Positions 50,956 to 64,000 of a DNA stretch of 64,000 nucleotides are shown here, piece by piece. This DNA is from Cercis canadensis (Eukaryota; Streptophyta; Magnoliopsida; Fabales; Fabaceae). Under the pieces are notes generated by a model. The model was not told the origin of the DNA. It made no database searches and saw only the letters and a program-made list of their open reading frames with translations. Every line of letters begins with the position of its first letter. The stretch's first letter is position 1. Location: the NCBI GenBank assembly GCA_003255065.1, contig QAOA01006130.1, forward strand, positions 905,687-969,686. Direction: 5' to 3'. The position numbers and the translations under genes were made by a program.

Positions 50956-51488
50956 NNNNNNNNNNNNNNNNNNNNNNNNNNNNNNNNNNNNNNNNNNNNN
51001 NNNNNNNNNNNNNNNNNNNNNNNNNNNNNNNNNNNNNNNNNNNNNNNNNNNNNNNNNNNNNNNNNNNNNNNNNNNNNNNNNNNNNNNNNNNNNNNNNNNN
51101 NNNNNNNNNNNNNNNNNNNNNNNNNNNNNNNNNNNNNNNNNNNNNNNNNNNNNNNNNNNNNNNNNNNNNNNNNNNNNNNNNNNNNNNNNNNNNNNNNNNN
51201 NNNNNNNNNNNNNNNNNNNNNNNNNNNNNNNNNNNNNNNNNNNNNNNNNNNNNNNNNNNNNNNNNNNNNNNNNNNNNNNNNNNNNNNNNNNNNNNNNNNN
51301 NNNNNNNNNNNNNNNNNNNNNNNNNNNNNNNNNNNNNNNNNNNNNNNNNNNNNNNNNNNNNNNNNNNNNNNNNNNNNNNNNNNNNNNNNNNNNNNNNNNN
51401 NNNNNNNNNNNNNNNNNNNNNNNNNNNNNNNNNNNNNNNNNNNNNNNNNNNNNNNNNNNNNNNNNNNNNNNNNNNNNNNNNNNNNNNN
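50956..51488. other. Sequence gap (533 Ns)
   Basis: A run of Ns preceded by an A tract. The sequence between 50267 and 50955 shows no gene, and 51489-51840 is AT-rich spacer that becomes the promoter side of the ABC1 kinase gene. Confidence 0.95.
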
Positions 51489-51929
51489 AATGACTTATGT
51501 ATGAATATTCTTTATTTACGACAAGTAAATTGTTTTTTTACTACGTATACAATTTGTGTGATTGTATTTCTTTTTTTTTGGGATATGATTGTGACAATAT
51601 TTTTTAATAATTATTTATACGCATTTTATGACAAAAAATGTTCACATGCGATAAAAATGTTGCCATGAAAAATTGCATTTTCTTGCGGTCATATAATATA
51701 TCCCATGCTTCGCGCGTGTTAGCAAATTAAGGAGCGGATAAACGATATACGGATCACAAGAGAGACGTTAAATTGTAGCGCGTTTTTTCCTTCTTCAGTG
51801 GTTAACCAAGTATCTCGTGCACAGTTCCAAGCTTTATTTCTTTCCTAGCATTCAACTTGAAAACTCCCTCCTCCACTCCGTGCTGTGCCAGTAGCTACAC
51901 TGAAAGAAAAATTCTTCAAAACCAAAGAA

Positions 51930-54900
51930 ATGTTTCTCCTTCCCTCCCTTTCTCTCTCCTCCTTTCCCGCCACTCTCAAACCCCAATCCCCTTCTCTCTT
52001 CCCAAACCAATGCAATTCCTCTCTTCAATTTCAATTTCAATTTCTTCCCCTTTCTCCTCAACCGCACCACCGATCATGCAGATGTGCCGCTGCCGGCGGC
52101 GAGGTCGACACCTTCACGGCCAAGTCCGGTTACCTCTTCGACCTCAGCACCTCCGACGCGGATTCTCTGGCGGAGTACAGCATATCGAAGATTGCCGCCA
52201 TTTATAGGAGAAAGCCTTTGATTGTAATTCGCCGATTGTTTCAAATAGGAACTACGTTTGGCAAGTGGTTTGGCCTCCGTTACATAGACACACTTATGGA
52301 GCGGTCTGATGAGATGTTTAAGGTTCGGAGATTTTAATTTTTGCGACCTGATATACTGTGGAAATTGATTTTTCGTTGCTATAGTATAGTGTTTTGAAAT
52401 TTGTGATTGGCAGTTTCCATTGATTATAACAATGCCTCTTATTTTTTCTTGTTTGCTTGCAGATTAGAGCAGCAGAACTTAGGAAGATATTGGTGGAGCT
52501 TGGGCCGGTATGTAAATTGTAAATTGTAACTTGGTATCAATGTGGCTTTCGATTCTTTAATGCTACTCTCAGATATGTCAAATTACTGCAGATCTTGAAT
52601 TTGTTGCGTTTTTGTTTTTTGTTTTCCTTCTTCTCTAATCATTTTTTCTTTGAACTTGTTGGATTCTCGTCCAGTACCAACAACTGTTTGTGTTGAATTA
52701 TGGTACTTGTGACGCCATGTCTCTCACTTGTTCTCTTTTTTTTGGTTGGCGAATCTGCATATTTCTTCTTTGTTTAACATTTTATCAGAGTTCTTTTAGT
52801 GGTACCTTCATCACCTGCCCCACGGCTTTTGGTATGGATTTTTTTCTCCAACCTTCTATAGGTTTAATGGTAAAGGATCACTGAGATAATTTATTGAGAC
52901 TGGACTCCAAGCATGATAATTTAGTCTGGTATTGTTTCTCGTTGTATTGTTAGATTATCTTGCTAAGGTCCATAAATGTTAGCAATAAATTGGTTCCTTC
53001 TTATCCTAACTTATTTTGTAAATTAATGTGTTTTATCTCCTTCTTGCAGGCATATGTCAAAATTGCCCAGGCTATATCATCTCGTGCTGTAAGTTGCAAT
53101 TGGCTTGTCATTGCTTATACCTGATCTTTTTGTTTGTTACTGATCTTCTGTGATACTTGTCCTTATGGCTTTCCTGTTATCATATGCCAATTGCCACCAA
53201 GAAGAAGACTATAGAGTGAAGGCACCTATATTGAACTTGTGATTTACTTGTTGGTGATAAATCTTCATTTTCTCTTGAATTCTCACTACAGTTTTCTAAA
53301 GTACATACAACATAAACACCAATCAGTAAGCCATTTTTACTTTATTTGTGCACGTCGGTTTTCCTTTTGGACACAATGAAAGAGGGGAGGGAAAAAAAGA
53401 AATTGAAAATTAATTGTACAGTGGAGGTGCCCTATTGTTAAATATTTGTACTTTAAACCTTCTCTTTCTTGTATTATATTGGCTAAAACATATGCAATAG
53501 GAAATATTGACAATCTGGCTGGTGTTAAATCTGATAGTAATTTGGGTATTTGGTTCAAGCACTAGTGTTTCATCCTGGTATTTGAATATTATATTTCAAC
53601 TCTGTTCCCAATTGTGTCTCTAGATTTCATTTGCAATTCCTGGCCTATACATGGGTTACAAATGCCTGTGATGGCTTGATATGTATGTATATTTAGTCTT
53701 GTTCCTTATAACCTTACAGTTTTGCCACAATAATTAACAGTGACTATCATTAAGATATGCAATTTCAAAGAAAATTTTCCTTCTAGGATCTGATACCACC
53801 ATCATATCTTGATGAACTCTCACTACTACAAGATCAAATAAGTCCATTTTCCACTGAAGTTGCTTTCAATATGATAGAACAAGAACTTGGTTTATCGGTG
53901 GATGAGCTTTTCTCAGAGATTTCACCTGAGCCTGTAGCTGCAGCATCCCTTGGGCAGGTTTATATATTTAATGTATTTGTGTTGCTGATGATTGTAGAGT
54001 TTTTCTGAGACCTTATATGTATTTTTGAACTTTAGTTTTTTACTATCTGAAAATTGGAACCTTCCTCTCTCAAGAGTAGGTTTATCAGGCCAGGCTTCGC
54101 CCAGGGGGACAGGTTGTTGCTGTTAAAGTGCAAAGGCCCGGAGTTCAAGCTGCTATTTCCCTCGATATATTAATCTTACGTTTTCTGGCTGGGTTAATTA
54201 GGAGAGCTGGAAAATTTAACACTGATCTTCAGGTGATGTTGCAATATATGATTATGATTAAGCAGCTGGGGGAATTTGATTAGATAGTCATGCAGGAACA
54301 ATATGGTTATCAATGACTCAAAGGCCTTTTTTTCTTTCTAGTTGATGTGAAATTGATTATTTCTCATTTAACTCAAAGTACTTTGGGGACAATAGTACTT
54401 GCAAACTGCAATATATCCTACACCCCCCCTCCCCCTAAAAAAAAAAAACTGCAATAAACCTTTTATCTATCTATCTATCTTGTTGTAAGTGTGCTGTGTC
54501 TTATATTATGCAATTTTATATCGCATCAGGCTGTTAACCATGACCTTTTATATGCAGGCTGTTGTTGATGAATGGGCATCAAGTCTTTTCCGGGTATGCA
54601 TTGATGTCCTTGTGCTTCCACTTGAACTTTAATGTTCTAGAGATACATATTGGAAAACTGTGTAAAGTAAGTGTATGTGAACCGAAAGGAAAGGTGAAGG
54701 CTAACAAGGAAAGTCTGAAAAGGCACTGCTTGTGTTTGAGATTGTTGTTATGAATATGTTCTTGTGTCCAATTATATGTGCAGTTGCATTGAATTTAATT
54801 AAGGAATCTTAAGAACAGTTTATTAAAATCTTGATCTTTAAATATTATTCTGCTTTAATGTCTTCACAATACATTGAATAAATGAGGACAAAATATACTT

Positions 54901-56956
54901 GACAACCTGATGCTATAAATTATTAAATTGAATGGATTATATCACCATGGATAAATTATTCTTATAGGATGAAATATACTTAATTCTATGTTCATGCTAC
55001 TTCATTAGATTTTCAGCATCTGAATTAAATCATGGAACCTGACTCTGCATTAGAAATGAAGTTTAGCTATGCTTGGGCCATGTTCAAGATTTTCCCATGC
55101 TTTAACCTACATATTTTCAGAGTCATATAATGTTACATCATCCTTAATTCTACATCATGTGATTAAAACTGCTAAAGTAATGATTTGTAATTTTTCTTGG
55201 CTTACGAAATCATCAACCTATTAGTTTCAAACATAATCTTGCAGAATTAGAATTCTTAGAATTTCAAGTTGAATACAGGTAAATCACATTTAATGCAGGA
55301 GATGGACTATAAGAACGAAGCAGACAATGGTCTCAAGTTCAGGTAAGTGCATGCTGTCAAGGTTTCTAGAATTTTCCTGACTTTATTTTCTCCTCAACTC
55401 CAAGTTCAAAGTAGTACGCTCTGAAACATATGAATATGGTGTGACTTGGTATGATTTAGAAGTCCTAGAATATATTGAACATTAATTTTCAGTACTCCTT
55501 TGTCTCTTGGAGCTAATTTTTTTTTATCATTAAACAAATTCATGCTAGTCTCCCAATCACTGTTTATTTAAATAAAACAGAAGTTGCATGCTAGTTTCAG
55601 TGTAAAGAGGAGTATCCGTACCACACAGGAAAGGAAATTTAAGAACATTTGATGATTAAAACTCTATACTCTCTGGTATTTAGCTTTTGGAGTAGCTGGT
55701 AACTAAAGAATAGTCTATATACTCTCATTATTTCACATATTAATACTGGAATGTGTAATACTTTTACTCCTCTAAACTCCATAAGATTGATGGACAATAG
55801 GATAACTACTTCCCTCTATTTTATTCTCCAACTTGAGCCAGCAAATTTCCTCCACAAATTGTTTCTTTTGACTGAAACCTCTTCAGCCATTCTTCATTGG
55901 TTATTCACTGAATGAGTTTAGTTTATAATTAGCACTCCTCACCATTGTGTAGGTAGGTAAAGAAAAACAAAAGAATAACTATGGACTTTTGGTTTTGAAT
56001 ACCTAACCATCAGACTTGTATCTGTTACTTAAAATGAAAGCCAGAAAGTTTTCCCAATAAGTTACCGTTCTTTGTTTTGGTAAATAAAAAAATTAATTGG
56101 TGAGAGAAGAGTAAAGCTCATAAGCAGAGGTGAGGCATCCTCCAAAGAAATGCTAAGCAAAACAAGGTAGAAGCAAGAAAGGCAGAAGCATATTAATGAA
56201 ATAAAGGCTATAAAGCCTCCAATTCTTCTGCATATTTGATGAAGCCACCCCTTCAATTAAACGATAAAAAAAGAACCATAGAGAAAAAAAGGGGAGAAAT
56301 TTTTTTATCCCATCATTCTACTCATTGTGTCATACTGCCTCTGATTAACTAACTTATTTCTTCAAATTTCAGGGAATTGACTTAATATCAGCCATAGAGC
56401 AGTTATAATAAGGACCTCCTTAGGAATGGAATATTTCATTTTATTTTTGCTTGTACCTTAATTTTCACCCAGTATTGCAAATCTGATTTATCTCTTGTGT
56501 TCTGATTGAATGTTAATACATCATGATTGGTCTAATTGTTATTTGTCATGTACGAGCAGGAAGTTATATGGTTCCATCCCAGATGTGGTAGTTCCTTTAA
56601 TGTATAGGGATTACACAACACGCAAGGTTCTTGTTATGGAATGGGTTGAGGTATTTTATCTTGCTTTTATTGATTGTTCACCATATTTTAGCAATGATGG
56701 TTCAGTGTGTCTATTAATTAAAATACCCTAGATAAAGACATAAATAGTTGATATATCCTAGTGCATGAAGCTGATAACTTTGGAATTATATGGATAATAT
56801 TTGAATCTCCTCTTCTGTATGGTTATGAATTAGGATACACCATAGAGTTAATAGCAAGTAATGTGGTGTGCCTTCAAAATCGTTTACAGGATATATTTCA
56901 TACTTATGCCCCAAATGTCCTTCTTGCAGGAATAAGTTAAGGGATACTTAAGTGTT

Positions 56957-56989
<33 letters not shown>

Positions 56990-59900
56990 CAGTAGAAGGG
57001 GTACTGAAGTGATTCTCTGTTACTGATGCTCTTTGTGTTCCTTCTGTGCAAAAATTTGAGACTTTTATCAATGTCTTCGTGGCTATTGCAGGGACAAAAG
57101 TTGTCGGAAGTGAAGGATCTCTATTTGATTGAGGTTGTGAAACTTGTTGAAAAGAAGTCTATCTTAATAATTATGGTGCATAATGACACTAAGTGTGTTT
57201 TGTGTTTCATGGTGCTTGTTTAGGTAGGAGTTTACTGCTCATTCAATCAACTTCTTGAGTGTGGGTTCTATCATGCAGATCCACACCCTGGAAACCTTCT
57301 TCGTACATATGATGGAAAACTAGCTTATATAGGTAATTTGAGGTAAAAAAAAATTGTGGTTCGTGTGTATCCTGATATTTCTGTTTAATTTCTTTTCTTT
57401 TGTCTCCTTCTTTTGCCACCAGATTTTGGAATGACAGGTGAATTTAAACAAGAACTGCGTGATGGTTTCATTGAAGCTTGTCTCCATCTTGTAAATCGTG
57501 ATTTTGATGCATTGGCTAAGGACTTTGTCACTCTCGGGTATTCATGATTATTTAATTCCATTTCACTTATTGATGGGATTATCCTCGATGATGTAAGACT
57601 GGTTAGCTTGTAAATTTTATCAGGCTCCTTCCACCAACTTCAGACGGAGGTGCTGTTACAAAGGCTTTGACAGGTTTTTACTATATTAATATTAAGTTAA
57701 ATTCTAATATTATTGGGACTGTATTCTGCAGGAGACATTTTTTTTTTCTCATTTGATAAAATTTGCAGGAGGAATTCATAAAATTTACCTTTTAGAGGTT
57801 ATATATATTAATGGTGTCACATGCATTGTTCCTCTGCAGGCGTCTTTCAAAATGCAGTTGCCAAAGGAGTTCGCAATATCAGCTTTGGAGACCTTTTGGG
57901 AAACTTAGGAACCACCATGTAAGTTGTTCTCTGGAGCATGGAAATATATATTTTAGAACCTAAAAATGTGTTAATGCAAATGAAGATTGTTGATAGAGTG
58001 GCCTATGAGCATTTGCTATAAATCTGATGGCATTGATGAACCATACTTCATTTTTCTGTTTGTTATTAAAACAAGAAAAATGATATATTGAGAAAAAGGC
58101 AGAGAATATAGAGTGGAAGAAATTAAAAGAAATAAGAGATATGTAACTACTTTTGGTTTCTGATAAAACTCAATTTCATAATTTAACCTTAAGCATTATT
58201 TTAGCTGTCATTACTCAACTAAATTGGTTCAAATTCATGTGTACAAAATCTAAGGTGCTATCTGGTAGAGCAGATATTTAATTTCCTATATAGGATTTAG
58301 GATTCCTGTGTTCAGCCTTTATCATTTCATGTTCTGTGGATAGGAAACGATAAGCCATAATGCATGCAAAAGTAAGCAGTGTCTTCATTTGCTTAGGTCG
58401 TCTTGCATTAAGCATTAAGAAAGGGCTTAAAAATAGTTCTTTAACTCTCACATGCCCCATCATGTGAAAGCATACCGAGTCTTGAAATGTCAAGGTCTTA
58501 GAAGTTAAGATCTACTTGATATAAGGGCCTAAGAATGGCTTTTATAACTCTTAAGATGCCCCTTCACATTAAACCTCTTCGGTTTGAAATATGGACAAAG
58601 CTCAGGCTTACTACTTCATCTATACTGAGACTTTAACAAACTTTAAGGCGTCGTTTAACTCTCCATATAATATGGTAGAAGTTCATATTAGGCATTTGGC
58701 ATTCACACTGGATGGTATAATGCTATCTGGTCAACCAATTTAATCTGGTGATTATTTATATAGCCAGGGGGATGGGTAAGTCTCAAAGAGGGCAACTGTA
58801 TAAGGCCCAGATTTCAAATAGGAAAAAGCCCCTCTAGTCTTCACTCTTCACTCAGGTAAAAGCATCGATATTTTTATTGATCTCACATCTTATAGTAACT
58901 TGGGCGGGTGACACACTGCTCTGATGGCCATACTCCAATGACAAAAACTTGCTTCCGTTTACTAGGGCAGTATGGATCAAACGCTTTATCACTTGATAAA
59001 CCAAGCTTACCTGTGTCAAAAAATTGCTTGACCTAAATTCATAACCTGTTGAGCAAGGGCCCAAGAATGAAATTATAACTCTAGCAAACATATATGCACA
59101 CAGAACATCTTTTGCTTAGATACTTCAACCTTTCTATGCTATTGTCATTGTCTGGCCATTACTAATTCGTTCCATAGGTTGAATCTACAGTAACCACACA
59201 ACACCTTTTTTTTTTTTTTTTTNTTTTTTTTTCCAATTTGTGGATTTAGGAAAGTTTATTGCATTGACAATATCAGTGAAACACAGATACTAAATTTTCT
59301 TTCTTTTTTCTTTTAATACACTGGCTTAAAGTGACCTGTTATTTGGCATATGTACTCATGGTTAAATTCTCCTTGGTTCCTATACTCCCCATGCCCTAAA
59401 TTGAAGAATGCAATCGCTTAGTTAAATGTAGTCAGATTTTATATCATAGTACTTCCTGTATTCCTTATTTATATCAGTAATTTATTGAAGGTTTAATTAT
59501 GCTTTGGGTCCTTATAGTTTTAGCCAAATTTCAAGTAGGTCTCTACAATTTAATTCCATCTAAAGGGGTCCTTGCACTTTTAATTTGATATAATAAAGTC
59601 CCTATTGTGTCTCAATTATAACACTGTTAGTAAGTTGCTGATGTGTCAAAGGGTGTGCACATGTGGTGCAGACAATATCCCAGTTGGCAAAAATTGAAGC
59701 CCAATCATCATCTAATAAGCAACTCATGTGACATGCACATGAAAGTAGGCCCCACCATCACGTGATTGACTTTCTTCCTCTTCTCTCCATTCTTCTGGTT
59801 TTCTTCCTCTTCCAATGCCTGACAGACATATCTCCACCTGCAGAGAACTTCCAATATCATCTCTTCATGTTGGGGCTCACTTACACACGTGCTGCTAATC

Positions 59901-62900
59901 AGATGATTATTGGGCTTTAATTTGTGCCAGCTGGTATACTGTCTGCCACATGTGCACTCCGTTTGGCACATCAGCAACTCATTAATGGTGTTATAAATGA
60001 GACTGACAGTTGGGACTTGATTATATCAAATTAAAAGTGTAAAGACCCCCTTAGATGGAATTAAATTGTAGGGACGTACTTGAATTTTGGCTAAAACTAT
60101 AGGGACCCAAAGCTTAATTAAACCTTTATTAAAAGAATATATCATGTACCTAGGCAACACATTAATATTAAGAAGAAAAGTTTTTTTTTTTTTTTTTTTT
60201 ATGAAAGAATAAAAGTATTTTAAAGCTCAGTAGCATACCACAAGTTGTGGTCCACAACTGATATTACAAATAAAAGAATCTTTTTTTTTTCTTCTGAAAT
60301 TACTATCTAGAGTATCAACAATTTTCTAATCGCACCTACAATAAGGGATGTGAATGTAATACAGAGGTTTCTGGATCCATGAAAAGCAAATGCTCTTAGC
60401 ATAACATGTTGTCTATCATCTGCTCTGCCCTTCCTGATTTTAGTTGGCTAATCCTATATGCTTTACTTTGACATGCCATGTTGTCTTTGTTTTCTTGTTC
60501 TTTTCCTTTTTTCAGGTATAAATTCAAATTTAGGATACCTTCCTACTTCTCTCTTGTCATAAGAAGGTAGTGCTTTTCATTAAAGGTTTAAATGAATAAC
60601 TGTGTTCAATTCTCAAATCGGTTTTTTGCCTCAGCCTTGCTGTACTGGAAGGAATTGCAATCGGCTTTAACCCCGAGTACAAAGTTCTGGGTAGTACTTA
60701 CCCTTGGATTGCTAAAAAAGTACTTACTGACAGCTCTCCTCAGCTTAAATCATCTTTGCAGACTCTTCTTTATAAGGTAAAAATAAGAAAATCCTGCTTT
60801 CTCTGTGAGACCTGACATATACATTTAATTTCAATTCTGATTGCAATATCTGATTATGCTTCCTTTTCTCACGAGCCTCAGTTCCCTTATATTTATTCCC
60901 GTCCTTCTTTGTCAGGATGGTGTTTTCAGAATAGAGCGTCTAGAGTCTTTGCTTACAGAGGTGAAATTCATAACTTTTTTCTTTTTCCTGTTTTCTTTAT
61001 CTACTATTTTCTCTATCAAGTAGAAATGTTGAATTACATTGAAATTGAGTGGTTCTTTCTAATCCTTGTATGTGATACACCATATTCATTATTCTTTTTT
61101 TTTCTTTTCCTTTTTTCTTGTGCTCAAAACATTGAAGAATCTTCCTGGCATTGCAATTATTTGCAGGCTCCAAAGGCCAAAGGAAAAAAAAAAACAAGGA
61201 TCCTTTTTAAAAATACACACACAGGTTGACTAATGGGAAACAATAGCTCCTGATTTATGTCGTTGAGATTTTCAAGAAATTTCCTAGGCTAACCCAATTG
61301 TTGCAACTTTTTACATAACCATTTTGGGAATATAAATGCATAGATATGGGAATTTTTCTTATATTGACTTTGCGATTTCTTTCAAATGTAGAAAATTTGT
61401 TGGACCTGACATTTTAACAGTGCAACTAGTCATTTTGATCCAGTTTTAGAATCATCCATCTGATTTATAACATGAATTGTTTTAATAGGCAGACATATTC
61501 AATTTATATCACCAGTTTTTATCTTAGAAAAGTTTGGTGCATGCCAATGGTTTTATTAGAGGGGTTTCCTTATTGGATTTGCAGAGATTGGAAAGCTCTT
61601 TTGAGCTGATATTTCTTTGAAGTTTTTTTTTTTTCCATTGTGAGGAGGGCCTCTTGCCCTCCTTTGTACTTTCCTCATTCTTCTTTCTCTCCTTCTTTTA
61701 ACTTTTCTCATTCTTCTTATAAAATTATTCTTTTATCCAAAAAAAAAAAAAAAATCATCAGTTTTTATCTTAAAAATGTTTAAGGCCTCTGAGCTACCTT
61801 TCTCTATCACTTTTTTGTGCCAAACTCACGTTCTGCATTTTTTATATCACTTACTCTTGAAGACTCTCAAGAATGCCATGGGCAAGTGGAGAAGTCTTAT
61901 GTGACATGGCACAAGATAATTCCTTTTCCTTTCCTTCCTAATGAGTTGTGTTTTTGTGTAATCTGTTCAGTACCCTAACCTCATCAACTCTTATGGCAGT
62001 CTCTTCGTGCCAAAACAGACAAGGCCTTAGTTAAAAAGCAAACAGAAGACAATGATTCTAGGATGGTTGTGAAGGAAATCCTTTCTTTTACACTAACAGA
62101 AAAGGTAGCTTATGATTGTCTTAATAATAGATATGCTATCTTATGACTGACCTTTTTCCTCCTAATATGTGTGATTTTCATGTTAAACTTTGCAGGGAGC
62201 ATTTGTGAGGGAAATAATACTTCAAGAATTTTCTAAAGTATGTTTCTTATTGTTTTCTTACAATTAGGACATATCAAAAATGAAAGTTTTTTTGTTTTAC
62301 TGTACAAAATTAGTGGATAGTTTACTTTTGCCACACTTAATTACAATTGTCAGTGTTGACCTAGATGGCAGTCATTTAGTTTCCCTTTTAAATGCACTGA
62401 TCGCAAGCTCTTGCAGTGAGAACTACTTGCATTAAATGTAAGAGCTACTTGATGCATTACTCATAATGCGCCATTGCTAAGTTCATTCTAGTGCTAGATG
62501 GTAAATTTCTTTTATACAACTGCTATAGACATGGAACATAATTCAGTTACAGCATTACTCATAATGCGCCATTGCTAAGTTCATTCTAGTGGTAGATGGT
62601 AAATTTCTTTTATACAACTGCTATAGACATGGAACATAATTCAGTTACAATTTTATTACAGCATTAAGCATAATTCACTTTTTATTGTTTTTTAATCCAA
62701 TTGCTATAATAATAATATGACTTAATGTCGTAATAACTTAGCTTATTATGTAGTGTTTAGAATCTATACCTTTATGGCTATCATTTTATTGTAAGCCAAA
62801 GATTAAACGTAGCTAACTTAGTTCAAATCATTTCAACTATGACTCTTTATTTCAATGAGATCCTTTCTTTTCATTTTTATCTTTTTCCTGCGGGTGTTGT

Positions 62901-63106
62901 AAATTGATTTTAAACAAATGCAGGGTTTGGATGCACTTGGGCTGGCAACCTTGGATTCTATAACGTCAACAGCTGCTGCAAGTATACCTTTCAGTGCTTT
63001 CTTTTCATCATCTTCAATGACTGATGAAGACATAACTAACCTGAGAACCTTTGAACGTCTTATGCTATTGCTGTCAGGGAGGGGAAGAAATAAAGACTTC
63101 AGCACA
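51930..63106 (+). CDS. Plastid ABC1 (aarF/UbiB-type) atypical kinase, ABC1K family (3' end outside window)
   Basis: Nineteen exons join in frame (645 residues so far): 51930-52322, 52463-52507, 53050-53088, 53787-53957, 54080-54232, 54558-54593, 55299-55342, 56560-56650, 57092-57133, 57224-57332, 57423-57537, 57624-57673, 57840-57918, 60516-60566, 60635-60776, 60916-60960, 62000-62104, 62196-62237, 62924-63106. A donor at 63107 shows the gene continues right. The Ser/Phe/Pro-rich N-terminus (about 55 residues) looks like a chloroplast transit peptide. Kinase features: alanine-rich loop AAAS (210-213) replacing a Gly-rich loop, Lys232 in [10 protein letters not shown], catalytic HADPHPGN (Asp357) and DFG (375-377). 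The ABC1 KxGQ signature reads KIAQ (150-153). Plant relatives sit in plastoglobules and regulate prenylquinone or lipid metabolism; the precise ABC1K member (ABC1K6-like is a guess) is unsure. Start chosen at 51930 because it is the first in-frame ATG. Confidence 0.93.
54463..54480. repeat. (CTAT)n tetranucleotide run
   Basis: A short tandem of TATC units lies in intron 5 of the ABC1 kinase gene. It is a simple repeat with no further role visible. Confidence 0.7.
56958..56990 (+). repeat. Poly(T) tract in ABC1 kinase intron 8
   Basis: An uninterrupted T run of about 30 bases ends in TTTCAG about 100 bases upstream of the real exon 9 acceptor (57091). It could serve as a decoy or alternative acceptor, because polypyrimidine plus CAG is present. 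No transcript evidence is available. Confidence 0.6.
59489..60125. mobile_element. Foldback inverted-repeat element C (intron 13 of the ABC1 kinase gene)
   Basis: The 637-bp element begins AGGTTTAATTATGCTTTGGG and ends with a near reverse complement. Arms of about 160 bp pair across blocks such as TTAATTCCATCTAA and ATTTGATATAAT. Flanks are TTATTGA (59482-59488) and TTATTAA (60126-60132), a one-mismatch 7-bp duplication. There is no transposase frame. It belongs with elements A and B by termini and GGTCC(C/T)TATAGTTT phrases, and helps make this the gene's longest intron (about 2.6 kb). Confidence 0.8.
62454..62649 (+). repeat. 98-bp tandem duplication in ABC1 kinase intron 18
   Basis: Two adjacent 98-base units (62454-62551 and 62552-62649) differ by a single visible base (GTGCTAG versus GTGGTAG). 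The near identity implies a recent tandem duplication. It lies in the intron between exons 62196-62237 and 62924-63106 and does not affect coding. Confidence 0.9.
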
Positions 63107-64000
63107 GTAAGATTTACAGTTTTCTCTAGTGAGAGAACTACATCTTTGCACTTCTGGATGACTAATAATGGAGTATATAGATCATATCGGGTGTCAAATA
63201 TCCACTTAATCTAGCTTAACCTATTAAGGAAGGGTTGATATTCTTACTTGCTCAGCTAGTCCTGAAACTCTACCGAAGCATGACGTCATATAGAGGTTTA
63301 AGATATTAAGCAGAGGGGGGAAGAGAGAGAGAGAGAGAGAGTGATGCCATATGACACAACTGCTAAAGAGAGAAAACAAATGCTTATGGAACAATTGCTA
63401 TAGAGAGAGAGAGAGAACAAATGCTTTATAGGACAATTGCTTTTTGTTTTAGGACTTGGGAAACGCCTGACACAAATTTCAGGTAATAATGCTTTTTATA
63501 TGGTCTCCTTATTAACCACAAATTATTCAAGTTAATTCTATTAAGTAAAACTGTCCAAAAAAAAGCCTTAACTGCAGAAGTTATCTTTGATTTTTAAGGG
63601 ATAGTATCCAAAGAATGAGGAGTAAGACTAAATCTGAAAGAAGAAATGTCCCAAGAGATACTAGATTTACTGCAAGTTATTCAACGTTAAATCTGTATCG
63701 TAGAAGAGAAAGCAGTTGTGTTCAATAGACATGAGAAATGATAGTACACTTAAGTTTATACAAAGAGAAACAACTAAAGAAAAACCTTTAGGAAGAGAAG
63801 AAAGTCTCTGCATATTAAGAATATTTTCCGTTGATCAGAGAACATTTTTGGTTGGCAAGTTGGGTAAATATAAAAATGTATAAACATATCAAGAAAGTTA
63901 CCTTGCACAAAACAGATGACTAATTATATGTTTTAGAGAACCCTAAACAATGGTACTAGACAAATATAAATCTATAACAAAAGTAAGATTATTCTCTTTA
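63107..64000 (+). other. Intron sequence at the right edge
   Basis: After the donor at 63107 no further exon of the ABC1 kinase is convincing to the end of the window. The stretch contains (GA)n runs at about 63326-63344 and 63401-63414. The remaining C-terminal exon(s) should lie to the right. Confidence 0.45.

Noticed and set aside
51857-52207. Alternative frame over the start of the ABC1 kinase gene
   Set aside because: It is out of frame with the kinase exons that follow and cannot splice into the conserved domain.
61167-61229. Possible extra ABC1 kinase exon after TTTGCAG near 61166
   Set aside because: The exons at 60916-60960 and 62000-62104 join directly in phase with family-like sequence; the intervening segment is Lys-rich low complexity.

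Overview
This is eudicot plant nuclear DNA. Genes are split by AT-rich introns with GT..AG borders, introns and spacers hold class II transposon remnants, and the proteins are plant-specific or plastid-targeted (IQD calmodulin-binding protein, stearoyl-ACP desaturase, ABC1 kinase with a transit peptide). The species cannot be fixed from sequence alone. It is a draft assembly: two runs of N (10675-11045, 50956-51488) and five single Ns (9836, 31590, 45868, 49802, 59223) that look like contig joins.

Layout. 495-10326 (-): a C2/GRAM/VASt membrane protein resembling BAG-associated GRAM protein 1; its last exon(s) lie left of the window. 13065-16554 (+): a plant-specific, probably nuclear protein of unknown function, divergent from the first gene. 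20167-20796 (+): a small single-exon basic protein of unknown function. 25958-29024 (+): an IQ67-domain (IQD13/IQD14-like) protein with a 5' UTR intron and an overlapping upstream ORF. 32449-35873 (+): plastid stearoyl-ACP delta-9 desaturase. 38575-38691 (-): a possible 38-residue micro-ORF behind a housekeeping-type promoter. 40841-41986 (-): a classical short-chain dehydrogenase/reductase. 44978-50266: a decayed region with two start-less ADH1-like fragments, an orphan ORF and an isolated last exon of an unrecognised gene. 51930-63106 (+): a plastid ABC1 atypical kinase with 19 exons seen and the 3' end beyond the window.

These genes do not form a pathway. What ties the block together is ancestry: the order BAGP1-like / unknown / unknown / IQD / SSI2-like desaturase / SDR matches, from memory, genes split in Arabidopsis between At3g59660-At3g59710 and At2g43680-At2g43990, so the window may preserve the order before that duplication.

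Mobile DNA: one complete non-autonomous hAT element (894 bp, perfect 8-bp target duplication) and three foldback elements of one family sharing AGG(C/T)TTAA termini and 7-bp flanking repeats. No tRNA, rRNA, CRISPR array or clearly novel multi-gene system was found.
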